The position numbers and the translations under genes are program-made. Positions 24,385 through 33,426 of a DNA stretch of 50,126 bases are shown in pieces (the stretch's first letter is position 1; each line of letters starts with the position of its first letter). A model generated the notes under the pieces. It was not told where the DNA came from. It searched no databases and saw only the letters and a program-made list of their open reading frames with translations. The stretch comes from Caldilineales bacterium (GTDB lineage: Bacteria > Chloroflexota > Anaerolineae > Caldilineales > Caldilineaceae). The stretch is from the NCBI GenBank assembly GCA_012271135.1, contig JAAXGZ010000109.1, forward strand, positions 1 through 50,126, given 5' to 3'.

Positions 24385-27369
24385 ATGGAGCAACACAACG
24401 TGCGATTTACAACTGTTCTGAGCCTGATCCTGGCGACATGGATGCTCACGTCTTGTTACCTGCCGGAGACCATGACCTCCGCGGGATGCACGCCGGACAA
24501 CGTTCTGGACTGTTTGGTCGAGCTGCAGGAAGGTAGCGCGTCGGAAACCGAAGGGGAGACGGTCGATGATGTGGAGTGGCCGTTGCCATCCACCGAGTTT
24601 CTGGAAGCCTTTGATCCCGCCGCTCCGTTCCCCCTTGATCCCGTAGTGATCACCGGCCGTCTGGACAATGGCCTGACTTGGTACATCGCACCGAACGACG
24701 ACCCCCCGGACCGAGCCCGCATTGCATTGGCGGTAGGTGTGGGCTCGCTCCACGAGGATGACGATCAACTGGGTGTTGCGCACTTCCTGGAGCATATGCT
24801 GTTCAACGGCACCGAGAACTTCACCCAGGAAGAGATGCGCCGCTTCTTCGAAGCCAACGGCATGACGATGGGGCCCCACGTCAACGCCGGCACGAGCTTT
24901 GAGCGTACGACCTACTATCTGGACATCGACACGTCCAACCAGGAACTGATGGACAACGCGTTCGTGATCCTGGGTGACTGGGCCATGCGCGGCCTGTTGG
25001 AACAGGAGGAGATTGACAAGGAGAAGGGCGTCGTCGAAGAGGAGTGGCGGTTGGCCACGGAGAATGCGAGCGGGCGCATTCAGAAACGAATCTTCGAGGT
25101 GGTGCTTGCCGGTTCGCGCTATGCCGACCGTGATGTGATCGGCGACATGGATATCATCAACGGATTGACTTCCGAAACCGTCAGGCGCTTTTACGAGGAT
25201 TGGTACCGGCCTGATCTGATGACGGTCGTGGTGACGGGAAGTGTGGATCCGGAGTGGGTTGAGGCCCGCATTCGGGAGCAGTTCGGTGACATGCGCATGC
25301 CACAGGACCCGCGGCCCTCGCCTGAATCGGCCATCATGCCCATGGAAGGCATGACCGTCGCGCCCTTCAGCGATCCCGAGTTTCCCTTCGTGTCAGCGCA
25401 AGTGTTTCAACTGGTGGAGACGGAGCCGTTTGAAACGTTGGGAGATGCCAGGCGTCGGTTTGTCGAGAGCTTGGCCCAGGCCATGTTGAACGAGCGGCTT
25501 GATCGCATCAGCCGTGAGCCCGATTCGGCATTTCAGTACGCCGGTTTGAGTTCCGGCGAACTCGGAATTGGCGGTGTCTCCCTGGCAAGCCTCTATGTCC
25601 AGCTGGCCGAAGACAAGGCTCTGCTTGGGTTTGAAGCGGCTCTCACCAATTTGAGACAGGCCATGGAACACGGCTTTACGGATGGTGAACTGCATCGGGC
25701 CAAACTCAATCTTCTGGAGGCCTATGCCAGCGACTTCGAGGCCTTGGAGACACGGCGCAACCGGCAAATTCAGGGAGGGATCCTCAGCCTGGTCCAATAC
25801 GGGGATCCGTTCAGCGGCATAGCGTTCGAATACGACTTGGCGAAACACTACATCCCGACGATCACGCTTGCCGATGTGGATGCCTACATAGCCAACGCGC
25901 TGGACGTCAACCGCAGCCTCATCTTGTGGGTAGGGCCCGACAAGGACGATTTTCAACTTCCGGACGAGGCCGCGGTACTGGCCGCGGTGGAGGCGGTTGG
26001 CGATATGGCAATCGCGGCCTATGAGGACGACAGTCTGGCTGCCGGTACGGCGCTGATGGATGTCCTGCCCGAGCCCGTGGCCTGGGTGACGGAGAGCTAC
26101 GACGAACGGACGGATGTCACAGTACTGACCTGGGCCAACGGAGCCACCGCACTCCTGAAGCCGACAGACTTGACCGAAAACGAAGTGTTGCTGGATCTGT
26201 CCAGTCCGGGTGGCCTGTCCTTGATTGAGGACGCGGACTACTTTGCGGCCCAGCTGGTAACCACGACCGCCAATGAAAGTGGTGCCGGCCCGTTTGACTA
26301 CGACGATTTGGAGCAGCTGTTGGCCGGGCAGACCGTCCGGGTGTGGACTTCCCTGGGAGGCCTGTCCGAAGGGTACGGTGCCAGTGCGGATACGGACGAC
26401 ATCGAAACCCTGTTCCAACTCATGTATTTGTCGGTCCTGCATCCCCGATTTGACGAGGACGCGTTCCAGAACGCGGTCGACGATCAACGCGTCTACCTGG
26501 AAAACCTGCATCTTGATCCGCTGTACCATCTGATCGAGTTGATTGACAGGGTGCTGTACGACGACTCGCTGCGGGAACGGTTCATGCAGGTGGAGGACCT
26601 TGACGCCATCGAGTTTGCGGACGCCGCGAGTATCCACGAGGCCCGTTTCGGGACACTTGACAATCCGGTGGTCGTGATGGCCGGCGACTTCGAACTGGAA
26701 GCGGCCAAGAGGTTGCTGAACACCTACATAGGCTCGCTTCCGACCGGTGAGGAGGAAGCCTGGACGGACAGGACCGTGGATACCCGGCAAGGTCCGTACA
26801 TGGAAAGCATTCGCCATGGGATCGCGTCCCAAGTGTTTGTGTACCAGGTACATGTGGACCGCGACCTGGAAGAGTTCAGCGATGCGGACCTGGCAGCCGT
26901 GGGCGCACTGTCCAAGATTCTGGACTCCCGGTACACCGATGAACTTCGGGAGCAAATGGGGGGCACTTACGGAGTCAGCGCCTCGGTCTCAGCCCGCAAC
27001 CGGCCGGGACCCAGCGGGAGTTTCTCGGTCTTCTTCGGCACCAATGAAGAAGACTTTGAAGCGATGCGCGATGCTTCCAAGGCGATCATGAATGACATCC
27101 TCAATGCCGGGGTAACCCAGGAGGAAGTGGACGCAGCGAAGGCACAACTCACCCGCGACCTCGAGAACCGCCAGACCAGCAATTGGTACTGGATCGGCGA
27201 GTTGGAACGCGAGTTCCTTTACGGGGATAGGGACTTGGCGTTGGTCGACCGACGCCAGGAATACATTGATGCCATCACCGCAGAGCACATCTCGGCTATG
27301 GCGGCACTGCTCCTGAAGCCGAATGGATTGGTGGAATTGATCCAACTGCCGGAGGCAAGCGAGGAGTGA
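24385..27369 (+). CDS. M16 (pitrilysin/insulinase) family zinc metallopeptidase lipoprotein
   Basis: 994 residues. The signal peptide with lipobox LTSC (Cys24) predicts an extracytoplasmic lipoprotein. The inverted zinc motif HFLEH is at 133-137, and the distal Glu lies in EKGVVEEEWR near 213-221. The second inactive half has GGTYGVSASVSARNRPGPSG, the usual R/Y substrate-binding region. The overall length matches two-domain-pair M16 proteases. It probably degrades extracellular or envelope peptides. ATG 24385 is taken as start; GTG 24400 is a minor alternative. The 3' end runs close to the following Uma2-like remnant. Confidence 0.93.
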   Translation: MEQHNVRFTTVLSLILATWMLTSCYLPETMTSAGCTPDNVLDCLVELQEGSASETEGETVDDVEWPLPSTEFLEAFDPAAPFPLDPVVITGRLDNGLTWYIAPNDDPPDRARIALAVGVGSLHEDDDQLGVAHFLEHMLFNGTENFTQEEMRRFFEANGMTMGPHVNAGTSFERTTYYLDIDTSNQELMDNAFVILGDWAMRGLLEQEEIDKEKGVVEEEWRLATENASGRIQKRIFEVVLAGSRYADRDVIGDMDIINGLTSETVRRFYEDWYRPDLMTVVVTGSVDPEWVEARIREQFGDMRMPQDPRPSPESAIMPMEGMTVAPFSDPEFPFVSAQVFQLVETEPFETLGDARRRFVESLAQAMLNERLDRISREPDSAFQYAGLSSGELGIGGVSLASLYVQLAEDKALLGFEAALTNLRQAMEHGFTDGELHRAKLNLLEAYASDFEALETRRNRQIQGGILSLVQYGDPFSGIAFEYDLAKHYIPTITLADVDAYIANALDVNRSLILWVGPDKDDFQLPDEAAVLAAVEAVGDMAIAAYEDDSLAAGTALMDVLPEPVAWVTESYDERTDVTVLTWANGATALLKPTDLTENEVLLDLSSPGGLSLIEDADYFAAQLVTTTANESGAGPFDYDDLEQLLAGQTVRVWTSLGGLSEGYGASADTDDIETLFQLMYLSVLHPRFDEDAFQNAVDDQRVYLENLHLDPLYHLIELIDRVLYDDSLRERFMQVEDLDAIEFADAASIHEARFGTLDNPVVVMAGDFELEAAKRLLNTYIGSLPTGEEEAWTDRTVDTRQGPYMESIRHGIASQVFVYQVHVDRDLEEFSDADLAAVGALSKILDSRYTDELREQMGGTYGVSASVSARNRPGPSGSFSVFFGTNEEDFEAMRDASKAIMNDILNAGVTQEEVDAAKAQLTRDLENRQTSNWYWIGELEREFLYGDRDLALVDRRQEYIDAITAEHISAMAALLLKPNGLVELIQLPEASEE

Positions 27370-27567
27370 CCGATGTCAAGATGTGGGGGGCCTGTTGGCG
27401 CGGTGGTGAACAGCGGGTGGCCTCGGGGCAGCAGTTGGGTTCTCTCCGTTCCGGCCCTGTCAGAAGCGGGCCCCTCCCATGCACACTACCAACCATCCTC
27501 CGGCACTAGAATCGGTACCCGTGCCGGCCGTTGCCTGCCTCCGACATACGCTTTCCCCGGTATCGTC

Positions 27568-28285
27568 GTGAACTTGCAAGCCCCCAATTCACCGGATGTG
27601 ACCGTCTCTGCGGCAGTCCCGGCCGCCGGCCACCACCCAGCTTGGTTGCGGGCCTTCTGGCACTATGATCCGGACTACGCTTATGCGCCAGAGACCTACG
27701 AGTACGGGCCCTATAGCACGACTGATCCCTGCTACATCGAGGATGGGGTGCGCTTGAGTCCCAATGCGTACCATGACGAGTTTCTCACTGTTTCCAAATC
27801 CAATCTGTTGCGCTTCCCGAAACTGACCGGGCAGGACTTGCTCGTCACCCGCGAGGTGCCTGTCCGGAATCTGCCGGACATCCCGCTTGCCCGGCCATCC
27901 CGTCGACGGTTGGAACCCGACCTGGGGGTTTGGCCTGCAGGGACCCAGGTGCGTCGGGAATCCATGTTGCAGTGGGAGGAAGTGAGCTTGCCTCGGCTGG
28001 TGGTGGAGTGCCTGTCGTGGTCCGCGACGTATAACAACCTGGTAACCAAACCCGATCTGTACCGCGACCTGGGGGTGGAGGGATACTGGGTCTGTCAGGC
28101 TCATCCAATGCAGGTGCACACCGTGTATCAGCGGGATGACCGGGGATGGCGACAGTCCCTCGACTTTGTCGAAGTCCTGTGTACGGTGCAGGAACCTGGT
28201 GGACCTAAGGGTGGAACTGGAGGCTTGGCCAAGCATCAAGGACCTGTATGAGTGGTATTGCCCCTGTGACGAGGGATCACGCTGA
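27568..28285 (+). pseudogene. Uma2-family (DUF820) protein, frameshifted near its end
   Basis: From GTG 27568 the frame reads NLQAPNSPDVTVSAAVPA, then GPYSTTDPCYIEDGVRLSP, LRFPKLTGQDLLVTREVPVR and PRLVVECLSWSATYNN, LVTKPDLYRDLGVEGYWVCQ. The last two are typical of the PD-(D/E)XK fold of Uma2 proteins (P.LvvE.LS, K..LY...GV.eYW). Near 28180 the meaningful frame moves by one: NLVDLRVELEAWPSIKDLYE continues to a TGA at 28283, whereas the original frame runs to 28251 with unlikely residues. The gene probably decayed recently. Its function, a putative endonuclease, is not established. Confidence 0.65.
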
Positions 28286-28747
28286 CCGCCGGCCCGGCTG
28301 GATTAATCGTTTGGAACAGTTTGCACGCAGTGCGCCACCAGTAGCGTCGAAAGAAATTGGCCACAATCCAGGTCTTGTGGCACCGAGCAGTGTCCCCAAC
28401 CACCTGAAGGTGCGAGTTGCAGAGGGCTCTCCTCTGTCAGCCGGTTCCCGTAGAAACCCAAACGGTCGTGTCCAGCCGCGCCCACATGCTCGGTCCCTAC
28501 TTCACCCGTGGTTGCCCCAGGCGACAGTAGCTGACAACTTCGCTGCTAAGCGTATGCACCTACGCAACGGGCATGGGCTTGGCGAGCCGGAGAACGCGTT
28601 TCCATACGGAGATCTGGAGTTGGTCAACCACAGTCAGGTATATATCGTGGCGTACCTGCCGAGGGACTTTCAACCATAGCGGTGCTGCTTCTGATGCCGA
28701 GGGCAGGCAACGAATGACTGATGCCAACAGCCAGACCATGTGTACCT
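28286..28747. other. 462-bp stretch without a supported gene
   Basis: Open frames exist on both strands, but none has a recognisable family signature or a good start. On the minus strand, 28310-28420 reads LQVVGDTARCHKTWIVANFF, then RRYWWRTACKLFQTI, which might be a decayed transposase or other gene scrap; I cannot assign it. The right edge abuts the stop codon of the nuclease gene at 28748. Confidence 0.35.
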
Positions 28748-30232
28748 TCATTTGGCTGTGCATTCGTCTGGATCGTGTCCGCAGAGGGTCAACAGGCGCA
28801 CCGCGACCTTCAACCTGTCGGATGCAGAACCATGGTCGCGAATGTATTGACGGTCACCAAGCTTAATCCAAGGTACTGTTGCCCCAGTGGGAGGTTGCTC
28901 TCGTATAGTTCGATGTAAATTGTGTGCCAGTCTTTCAGGTTGAAAGTGGCCTTCTGCAGCAAGTTTACGGGCTATGAATCTGAATAGATCCGCCCAAGAT
29001 TTTATTGTTTCTGTAGTGCCATCTTTGAATCGAATAGTTTGGGGTACAGAGTCAGCTGGATTCAGGGTTGTCAACGGCCGAAATTCATCTGACGGAGTTA
29101 CAGGCGGTGGTTCGGAATTGAGTTCAATATAAACCTTCTTGGGATCATGTCCACATTCTTGTAGAAAAGCAATTGCTCGTTTCAAAATATCTTTCTGTCC
29201 TAGACTAATGTTCACTGCCAAGCCGCTGGACAATTCTACATATTGTCTAAAATCATGCTCTGAAGTTCGCTTAATATAATATTGCAATCTGGCTGGTATA
29301 TCATCAGCAGAAAAGCAACCTTCAGAATCGAGCTTTTGTACTATTGTTCGCAAAAGCCCAGCCCATGAATCTATTTGTGTGATCGATTCATCGGCAAAGC
29401 AGATTGCATTGATGTTTTTATACAACTTGCTAGCTGTCGCTAAGTCAGTCAAGGGTTTCCAATCACCGGAAGGCTCGTCTCCGGGGCGTGGCTCGGGTGA
29501 GCCACATATGCCATTGTCGGATTTGTCGCCATTGGTTGCTGGTGTTATGCCCTCCGGCAGGAGCAAGCGATGGGCTTGCCTCAGGTAGTTTGTGTACCGC
29601 TTGCGGACTGACCCGGTCACGGGTCCCACATGCAATCTCCGGGCGAAAACCTCTACATACTCACGGGAAGGCTCCATCCACTCGGATTCCAACATTCGCA
29701 TGATGGCGGCCACCGTCTTCCATCCACGACCAGCCTCCTTGAGTGCTTCCACGTCAAGGCAGCTAGTGTGGAACCACTTCAGCTGATCTGTAGCTTCTGA
29801 AGCCAGTTTCATGAGATCGACACAGAGAAACGGTTCGTTGTCCAGAATGTTGGGTTGGTCCAGATCTGCGTAGAAGCGGTAGTGACGGCCGTCAGTTAGG
29901 ATCCCAAGGCTAACGTGGGAGAGTGCTCCAATGTAGCGTTTGAGTTGTGATTCCTTGCCATTCAAGGAGGTATTCAGCGCCTTGCACTCAATCAGAATGA
30001 CAGGTTCTCCATCGCGGAGGATCGCGTAATCCACCTTCTCACCTTTACTGCGGCTAATGTCTGCGTCGTACTCCGCCTTTACTGCTGTTGGATCGCGATA
30101 ATCGACACCAAGGACGTGTTCCATGAACGGATGTACTAATTTGTCGATTGTCTCTCGTTCGGTCGGTTGGTCCCCTTGGTCTTCGTAATATTGAATCACC
30201 TTGGTCACCTGTTCAATCAGATCTTCGAACAT
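28748..30232 (-). CDS. HSDR_N-like restriction endonuclease-fold protein with duplicated C-terminal module
   Basis: About 494 residues from ATG 30232 (MFEDLIEQVTKVIQ), with AAAGGAG 7 nt upstream. The N-terminal part is a PD-(D/E)XK nuclease-like domain: VDYAILRDGEPVILIECKAL supplies Asp, Glu and the E-x-K triad seen in type I restriction R-subunit N-termini. Residues about 256-375 and 382-494 are two copies of an unknown module. Both contain PLT.L, I.SWA.L.R.I..KL..EG.F and a closing CGHDP. No helicase or methylase partner is adjacent. AT-rich codons contrast with the neighbours and suggest transfer. It could be a stand-alone defence nuclease; that is inference. Confidence 0.8.
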   Translation of the reverse strand: MFEDLIEQVTKVIQYYEDQGDQPTERETIDKLVHPFMEHVLGVDYRDPTAVKAEYDADISRSKGEKVDYAILRDGEPVILIECKALNTSLNGKESQLKRYIGALSHVSLGILTDGRHYRFYADLDQPNILDNEPFLCVDLMKLASEATDQLKWFHTSCLDVEALKEAGRGWKTVAAIMRMLESEWMEPSREYVEVFARRLHVGPVTGSVRKRYTNYLRQAHRLLLPEGITPATNGDKSDNGICGSPEPRPGDEPSGDWKPLTDLATASKLYKNINAICFADESITQIDSWAGLLRTIVQKLDSEGCFSADDIPARLQYYIKRTSEHDFRQYVELSSGLAVNISLGQKDILKRAIAFLQECGHDPKKVYIELNSEPPPVTPSDEFRPLTTLNPADSVPQTIRFKDGTTETIKSWADLFRFIARKLAAEGHFQPERLAHNLHRTIREQPPTGATVPWIKLGDRQYIRDHGSASDRLKVAVRLLTLCGHDPDECTAK

Positions 30233-30244
30233 CTTCGAGCTCCT

Positions 30245-30256
30245 TTGACCGGTCAA
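30245..30256. promoter_or_regulatory. 12-bp perfect palindrome just upstream of the nuclease gene
   Basis: TTGACCGGTCAA lies only 4 bp upstream of the AAAGGAG ribosome-binding site of the minus-strand nuclease gene. The position suits an operator or a restriction/methylation-like recognition site controlling the gene. No regulator is encoded next to it. Confidence 0.35.
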
Positions 30257-30454
30257 CCGTCAGTTTGAGTGTGGGCACGTGTCCTGCTGCAACTGTGGCA
30301 GGTCATGTGTCAAGTCCTCTTTACGACTGGTATCCCAAGCAGCATTCATCGTACCACCGGATGCAAGAGCCGGTCTGACGAGTGCAGGGCCTGTTGAACA
30401 CAAGCGATCTTCCAGGTTTTTGCCAACTGTGAAGGCAGTGCCACGACCCGATAC

Positions 30455-31312
30455 TCAAGCCTTAAGCCCGCCCGCCGTCAGACCCCGGACATATTGCCGC
30501 ATGCCGAACGAGAACAGGATCACCAGCGGAATTGACGCCGTGATGTAGGCCGCCATCCTTGGGCCGATATCAGTCACACCAATCTCCGAAGTGAACTGCG
30601 TAAGCGCCACGGCCACCACCTGCCGTTTGGGTGAGGAGATTGCAACCAACGGCCACATGAACTGGTTGTAGGTTGTGACCAGCCGGACCACGGCCACTGT
30701 GACCAGGATCGGGATGGACAGGGGCACGGCAATCCGCCAAAAGGCCTGCAGTTCGGTCGCACCGTCGATGCGAGCGGCATCGAAGAACTCTTCCGGCAGC
30801 GTCGCGAAGAAACTGCGGCAGAGCAACAGCGCAAACACCTGGCCGCCGGAAGTCCACGGCAGAATGAGTGCCCAATACGTGTTCTCCAGCCCCATGTTCA
30901 GGATGAGCACGTAGGCCGGAATCAGCGTCAGGATGGGCGGGATCATCAGCAGGGCCAGAATTCCCGTGTAGATGATTTCCTTGGCCGGGAACCGGTGACG
31001 CGCAAAGACATAGCCGGACAGGCTAGATAGCAGCAGCGTGGTCGCACAGGCCGAACCCGACGTGATGATCGAGTTCAGGATCGACCGGCCGATGACCACC
31101 CAGCCCAGAGCGAAGTTCTCCCAGCGGTAGGGATTGGGCATGGACCAGAAACGACCGTAAATCTGGCCGTTGTCCTTGAGGGCCAGAACCACCAGGTAGA
31201 TGATCGGCACGAAGGTCAGGACCAGCAGGAACAACAGGATGATGGTGATTACCGTCTGGCCCAGGGACAGGCGCAACTTCCGCATCGTGGGCGACATCGT
31301 TACAGCGGACAT
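30455..31312 (-). CDS. Sugar ABC importer permease, MalG type
   Basis: 285 residues, six TM segments. The N-terminal TM is TVITIILLFLLVLTFVPIIY. The EAA coupling loop FFDAARIDGATELQAFWRIA, followed by PLSIPILVTV, is the conserved contact with the ATPase. The protein ends GMRQYVRGLTAGGLKA, as is usual for CUT1 permeases. The ATG at 31312 lies 3 bp after the stop of the upstream propeller-permease gene, indicating coupled translation. No ATPase gene is present here, so a shared MsmX/UgpC-like ATPase elsewhere is likely. Confidence 0.92.
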   Translation of the reverse strand: MSAVTMSPTMRKLRLSLGQTVITIILLFLLVLTFVPIIYLVVLALKDNGQIYGRFWSMPNPYRWENFALGWVVIGRSILNSIITSGSACATTLLLSSLSGYVFARHRFPAKEIIYTGILALLMIPPILTLIPAYVLILNMGLENTYWALILPWTSGGQVFALLLCRSFFATLPEEFFDAARIDGATELQAFWRIAVPLSIPILVTVAVVRLVTTYNQFMWPLVAISSPKRQVVAVALTQFTSEIGVTDIGPRMAAYITASIPLVILFSFGMRQYVRGLTAGGLKA

Positions 31313-31315
31313 GGG

Positions 31316-33313
31316 TCAGGCCTCGAACTCCGTCGCGGTGCGCACGTAGCGCATGTTGATGATGGTGCCCACCAGGATGATCAGAAACAGGATCATGCCG
31401 ATGGCGGAGGCGACCCCCATGCGGTCCATGCGCATGGCCATGTAGTACAGCTCCAGGGCCGGAACATACGTCGCGTCGCCGGGTCCCCCGCCCGTGGTGA
31501 GAAACACCAGCTCGAAGGTCTGCACGGCGTTGATGAAGTTGAGGATCAGGAGGAGCTTCACCTGGCCCATCAGCAGCGGCAGGTCGATGTTCCAGAACCG
31601 TCGGAAGACGTTGGCCCCGTCGACCCGGGACGAATCGATGATCTCGTCCGAAATGGAGATGAGCCCGCCGTAGAAGATCAGCAGGGCAAAGGCGTTGACC
31701 CAGGGCACGCCGATGAACAGCACCGAACTCAGGGCCACCTTCGGATCCCCGTACCAGACCCGCGACCAGTCGGACTTTCCCACCAGTTCCAGAAACTCGT
31801 TCAACAGGCCGATGGACGGATCGTAGATGTTGTTCCAGACCAGGATTTCAACCACGGCCGGCAACACGATCGGGACCACAAAGAGCGTCCGCATCCAATA
31901 CTGGGTATAGCGGTTCTTGAGATTGAAGACCAGTTCCGCCACCAGGAGCGGCATGGTCATCGTCTTGACAATGGAGACCACCACCAGAATCAGTGCGTTG
32001 CGGAAGCTGGCAATGAAGAACCGGTCCGACATCAGGAAACGGAAGTTCTCCAGTCCGACCCAGGGTGAATGGCCTGAGGGGGTCCAGTCCGTAAAGGCAT
32101 GGTAGAGGCCCGAGAACGCCGGATAGTAGTTGAAAGTCAGCAGGAACAGGAGCGTCGGCAGGATCAGAAGATAGGAGAACCGTGCACGCCACACGGCTGC
32201 GAGGCCGTTCAGCGGTCCCACGGAGTGCTGTACCCACATCCGCCGGCCGCCGGTGGTGAAGACGATGAGCAGGATTGCCCCGGCCAACAGAAGGGCCACC
32301 AGGCCCGCGGTGGCGGTGATGGCCATGTTGCGGGTCCGGGTGGCAGTGGCTAGGCCGACGGATTGCTGCATGCGGTCCAGCACCTGCACCTGTCCATCCG
32401 CTAGGCCGAACGCCAGGCGTGTACCGTCCCCGGTCACGGCGATTTGCCGAATCTCGCCCTCCGGCTTCAGTTGCCGGACAATGGACCCGTCGGTATCCAG
32501 GTACAGGACATTGCCCCGATCATCCTGGGCCATCAGGATCTGGCCATCCGCGGACATCGCGACGTCCGTTACATCCGAGTCCGCCTTAGCAGTCCAGACT
32601 AGCTCTCCGTTGGCTCCGTTGATCAGTGTGATGCCGCCATCGGTGGTGCCTGCCAGGATGCGGCCCCCGGACCGGGAGACCGCCAAGGCATCAATGTCGT
32701 ATTCCAGGCGCGTCGTCAGCAGCTGGCGTCCCGTCTTCGAGAAGATGGACAGCCGGCCGTCGTGGGCTCCCATCACGACGCGCGCGTCGTCTCCGGTGCC
32801 GTAGATGGACACCGCACTCACACCTAGGCCGCGTTCATCCGTCCACAGCAGGTCGCCCCTGCTGTCCATGACATAAACCTGCATGTCGTCGGATGCGCCG
32901 GCGACCAGCGACCCGTCGCGGGATATCGCGACGGAATTGAAGGTCCGGGATGCCTTGGTCCGGCCCAGCTCCTCGCCGGTTTCCCCGTCCAACAGGTAGA
33001 GGAATCGGTCTTCGGACGAGATCGCCAGCCGACTTCCGTCCTCGCTCCAGGCAAGGCCGGTGATGCTGTTGCCGGCGGTAAAGGTCCAGAGTTCCCGGCC
33101 GTCCGCATCGCGTACCGATACTTCGTTGGCACGCGTGCCTACGGCGACGCGCTGGCCGTCGGCCGACATGGCCAAGCCGGTGATCGGGCTGGCGAGGTTG
33201 TCCGACCAAATCTCCCCGCTTTGCGCCAGTACGGGGCTCGGAGCAGCGGCCCACCAGCAGGCCAGCAACAAGGTGCCGGCTGTCAGCCAGCGTTGGAGTC
33301 GGACAGTCACGGT
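31316..33313 (-). CDS. Beta-propeller domain fused to sugar ABC importer permease (MalF type)
   Basis: About 665 residues from GTG 33313 (TTG 33418 and GTG 33307 are alternatives; none has a clear ribosome-binding site). An N-terminal signal sequence (WLTAGTLLLACWWAAAPSPV, LAQ) precedes about 285 residues of WD40/PQQ-like repeats. These include SPITGLAMSADGQRVAVGT, NSITGLAWSEDGSRLAISS, TFNSVAISRDGSLVAGASD and DVTDVAMSADGQILMAQDD. A TM helix follows (AITATAGLVALLLAGAILLI, near 331-350), then a complete MalF-like permease with YPAFSGLYHAFTDW and coupling loop SSRVDGANVFRRFWNIDLPL. Topology puts the propeller outside the membrane. It may sense or hold ligand or protein partners; this fusion is not usual for the family. 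Confidence 0.85.
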   Translation of the reverse strand, partial: TVTVRLQRWLTAGTLLLACWWAAAPSPVLAQSGEIWSDNLASPITGLAMSADGQRVAVGTRANEVSVRDADGRELWTFTAGNSITGLAWSEDGSRLAISSEDRFLYLLDGETGEELGRTKASRTFNSVAISRDGSLVAGASDDMQVYVMDSRGDLLWTDERGLGVSAVSIYGTGDDARVVMGAHDGRLSIFSKTGRQLLTTRLEYDIDALAVSRSGGRILAGTTDGGITLINGANGELVWTAKADSDVTDVAMSADGQILMAQDDRGNVLYLDTDGSIVRQLKPEGEIRQIAVTGDGTRLAFGLADGQVQVLDRMQQSVGLATATRTRNMAITATAGLVALLLAGAILLIVFTTGGRRMWVQHSVGPLNGLAAVWRARFSYLLILPTLLFLLTFNYYPAFSGLYHAFTDWTPSGHSPWVGLENFRFLMSDRFFIASFRNALILVVVSIVKTMTMPLLVAELVFNLKNRYTQYWMRTLFVVPIVLPAVVEILVWNNIYDPSIGLLNEFLELVGKSDWSRVWYGDPKVALSSVLFIGVPWVNAFALLIFYGGLISISDEIIDSSRVDGANVFRRFWNIDLPLLMGQVKLLLILNFINAVQTFELVFLTTGGGPGDATYVPALELYYMAMRMDRMGVASAIGMILFLIILVGTIINMRYVRTATEFEA

Positions 33314-33426
33314 CCGGTTGGGTGCGGAAGCGTGGCGGGGTCGGGCATGGGTACTAACCACCCCGGCCCCGCACTCAAGGTAACCCGGTCCAGCCAAGGC
33401 CGAACCGGGCCGGTTCAACAGTCAGA

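Noticed and set aside
25393..26955. A 520-codon open frame antisense to the M16 peptidase
   Set aside because: It is the mirror of a well-supported coding frame with strong codon bias. It has no start signal and no recognisable domain.
28248..28679. A 143-codon plus-strand frame after the Uma2 remnant
   Set aside because: It has no domain, no convincing start and overlaps the better-supported +1 continuation of the Uma2 remnant. Its composition is not gene-like.
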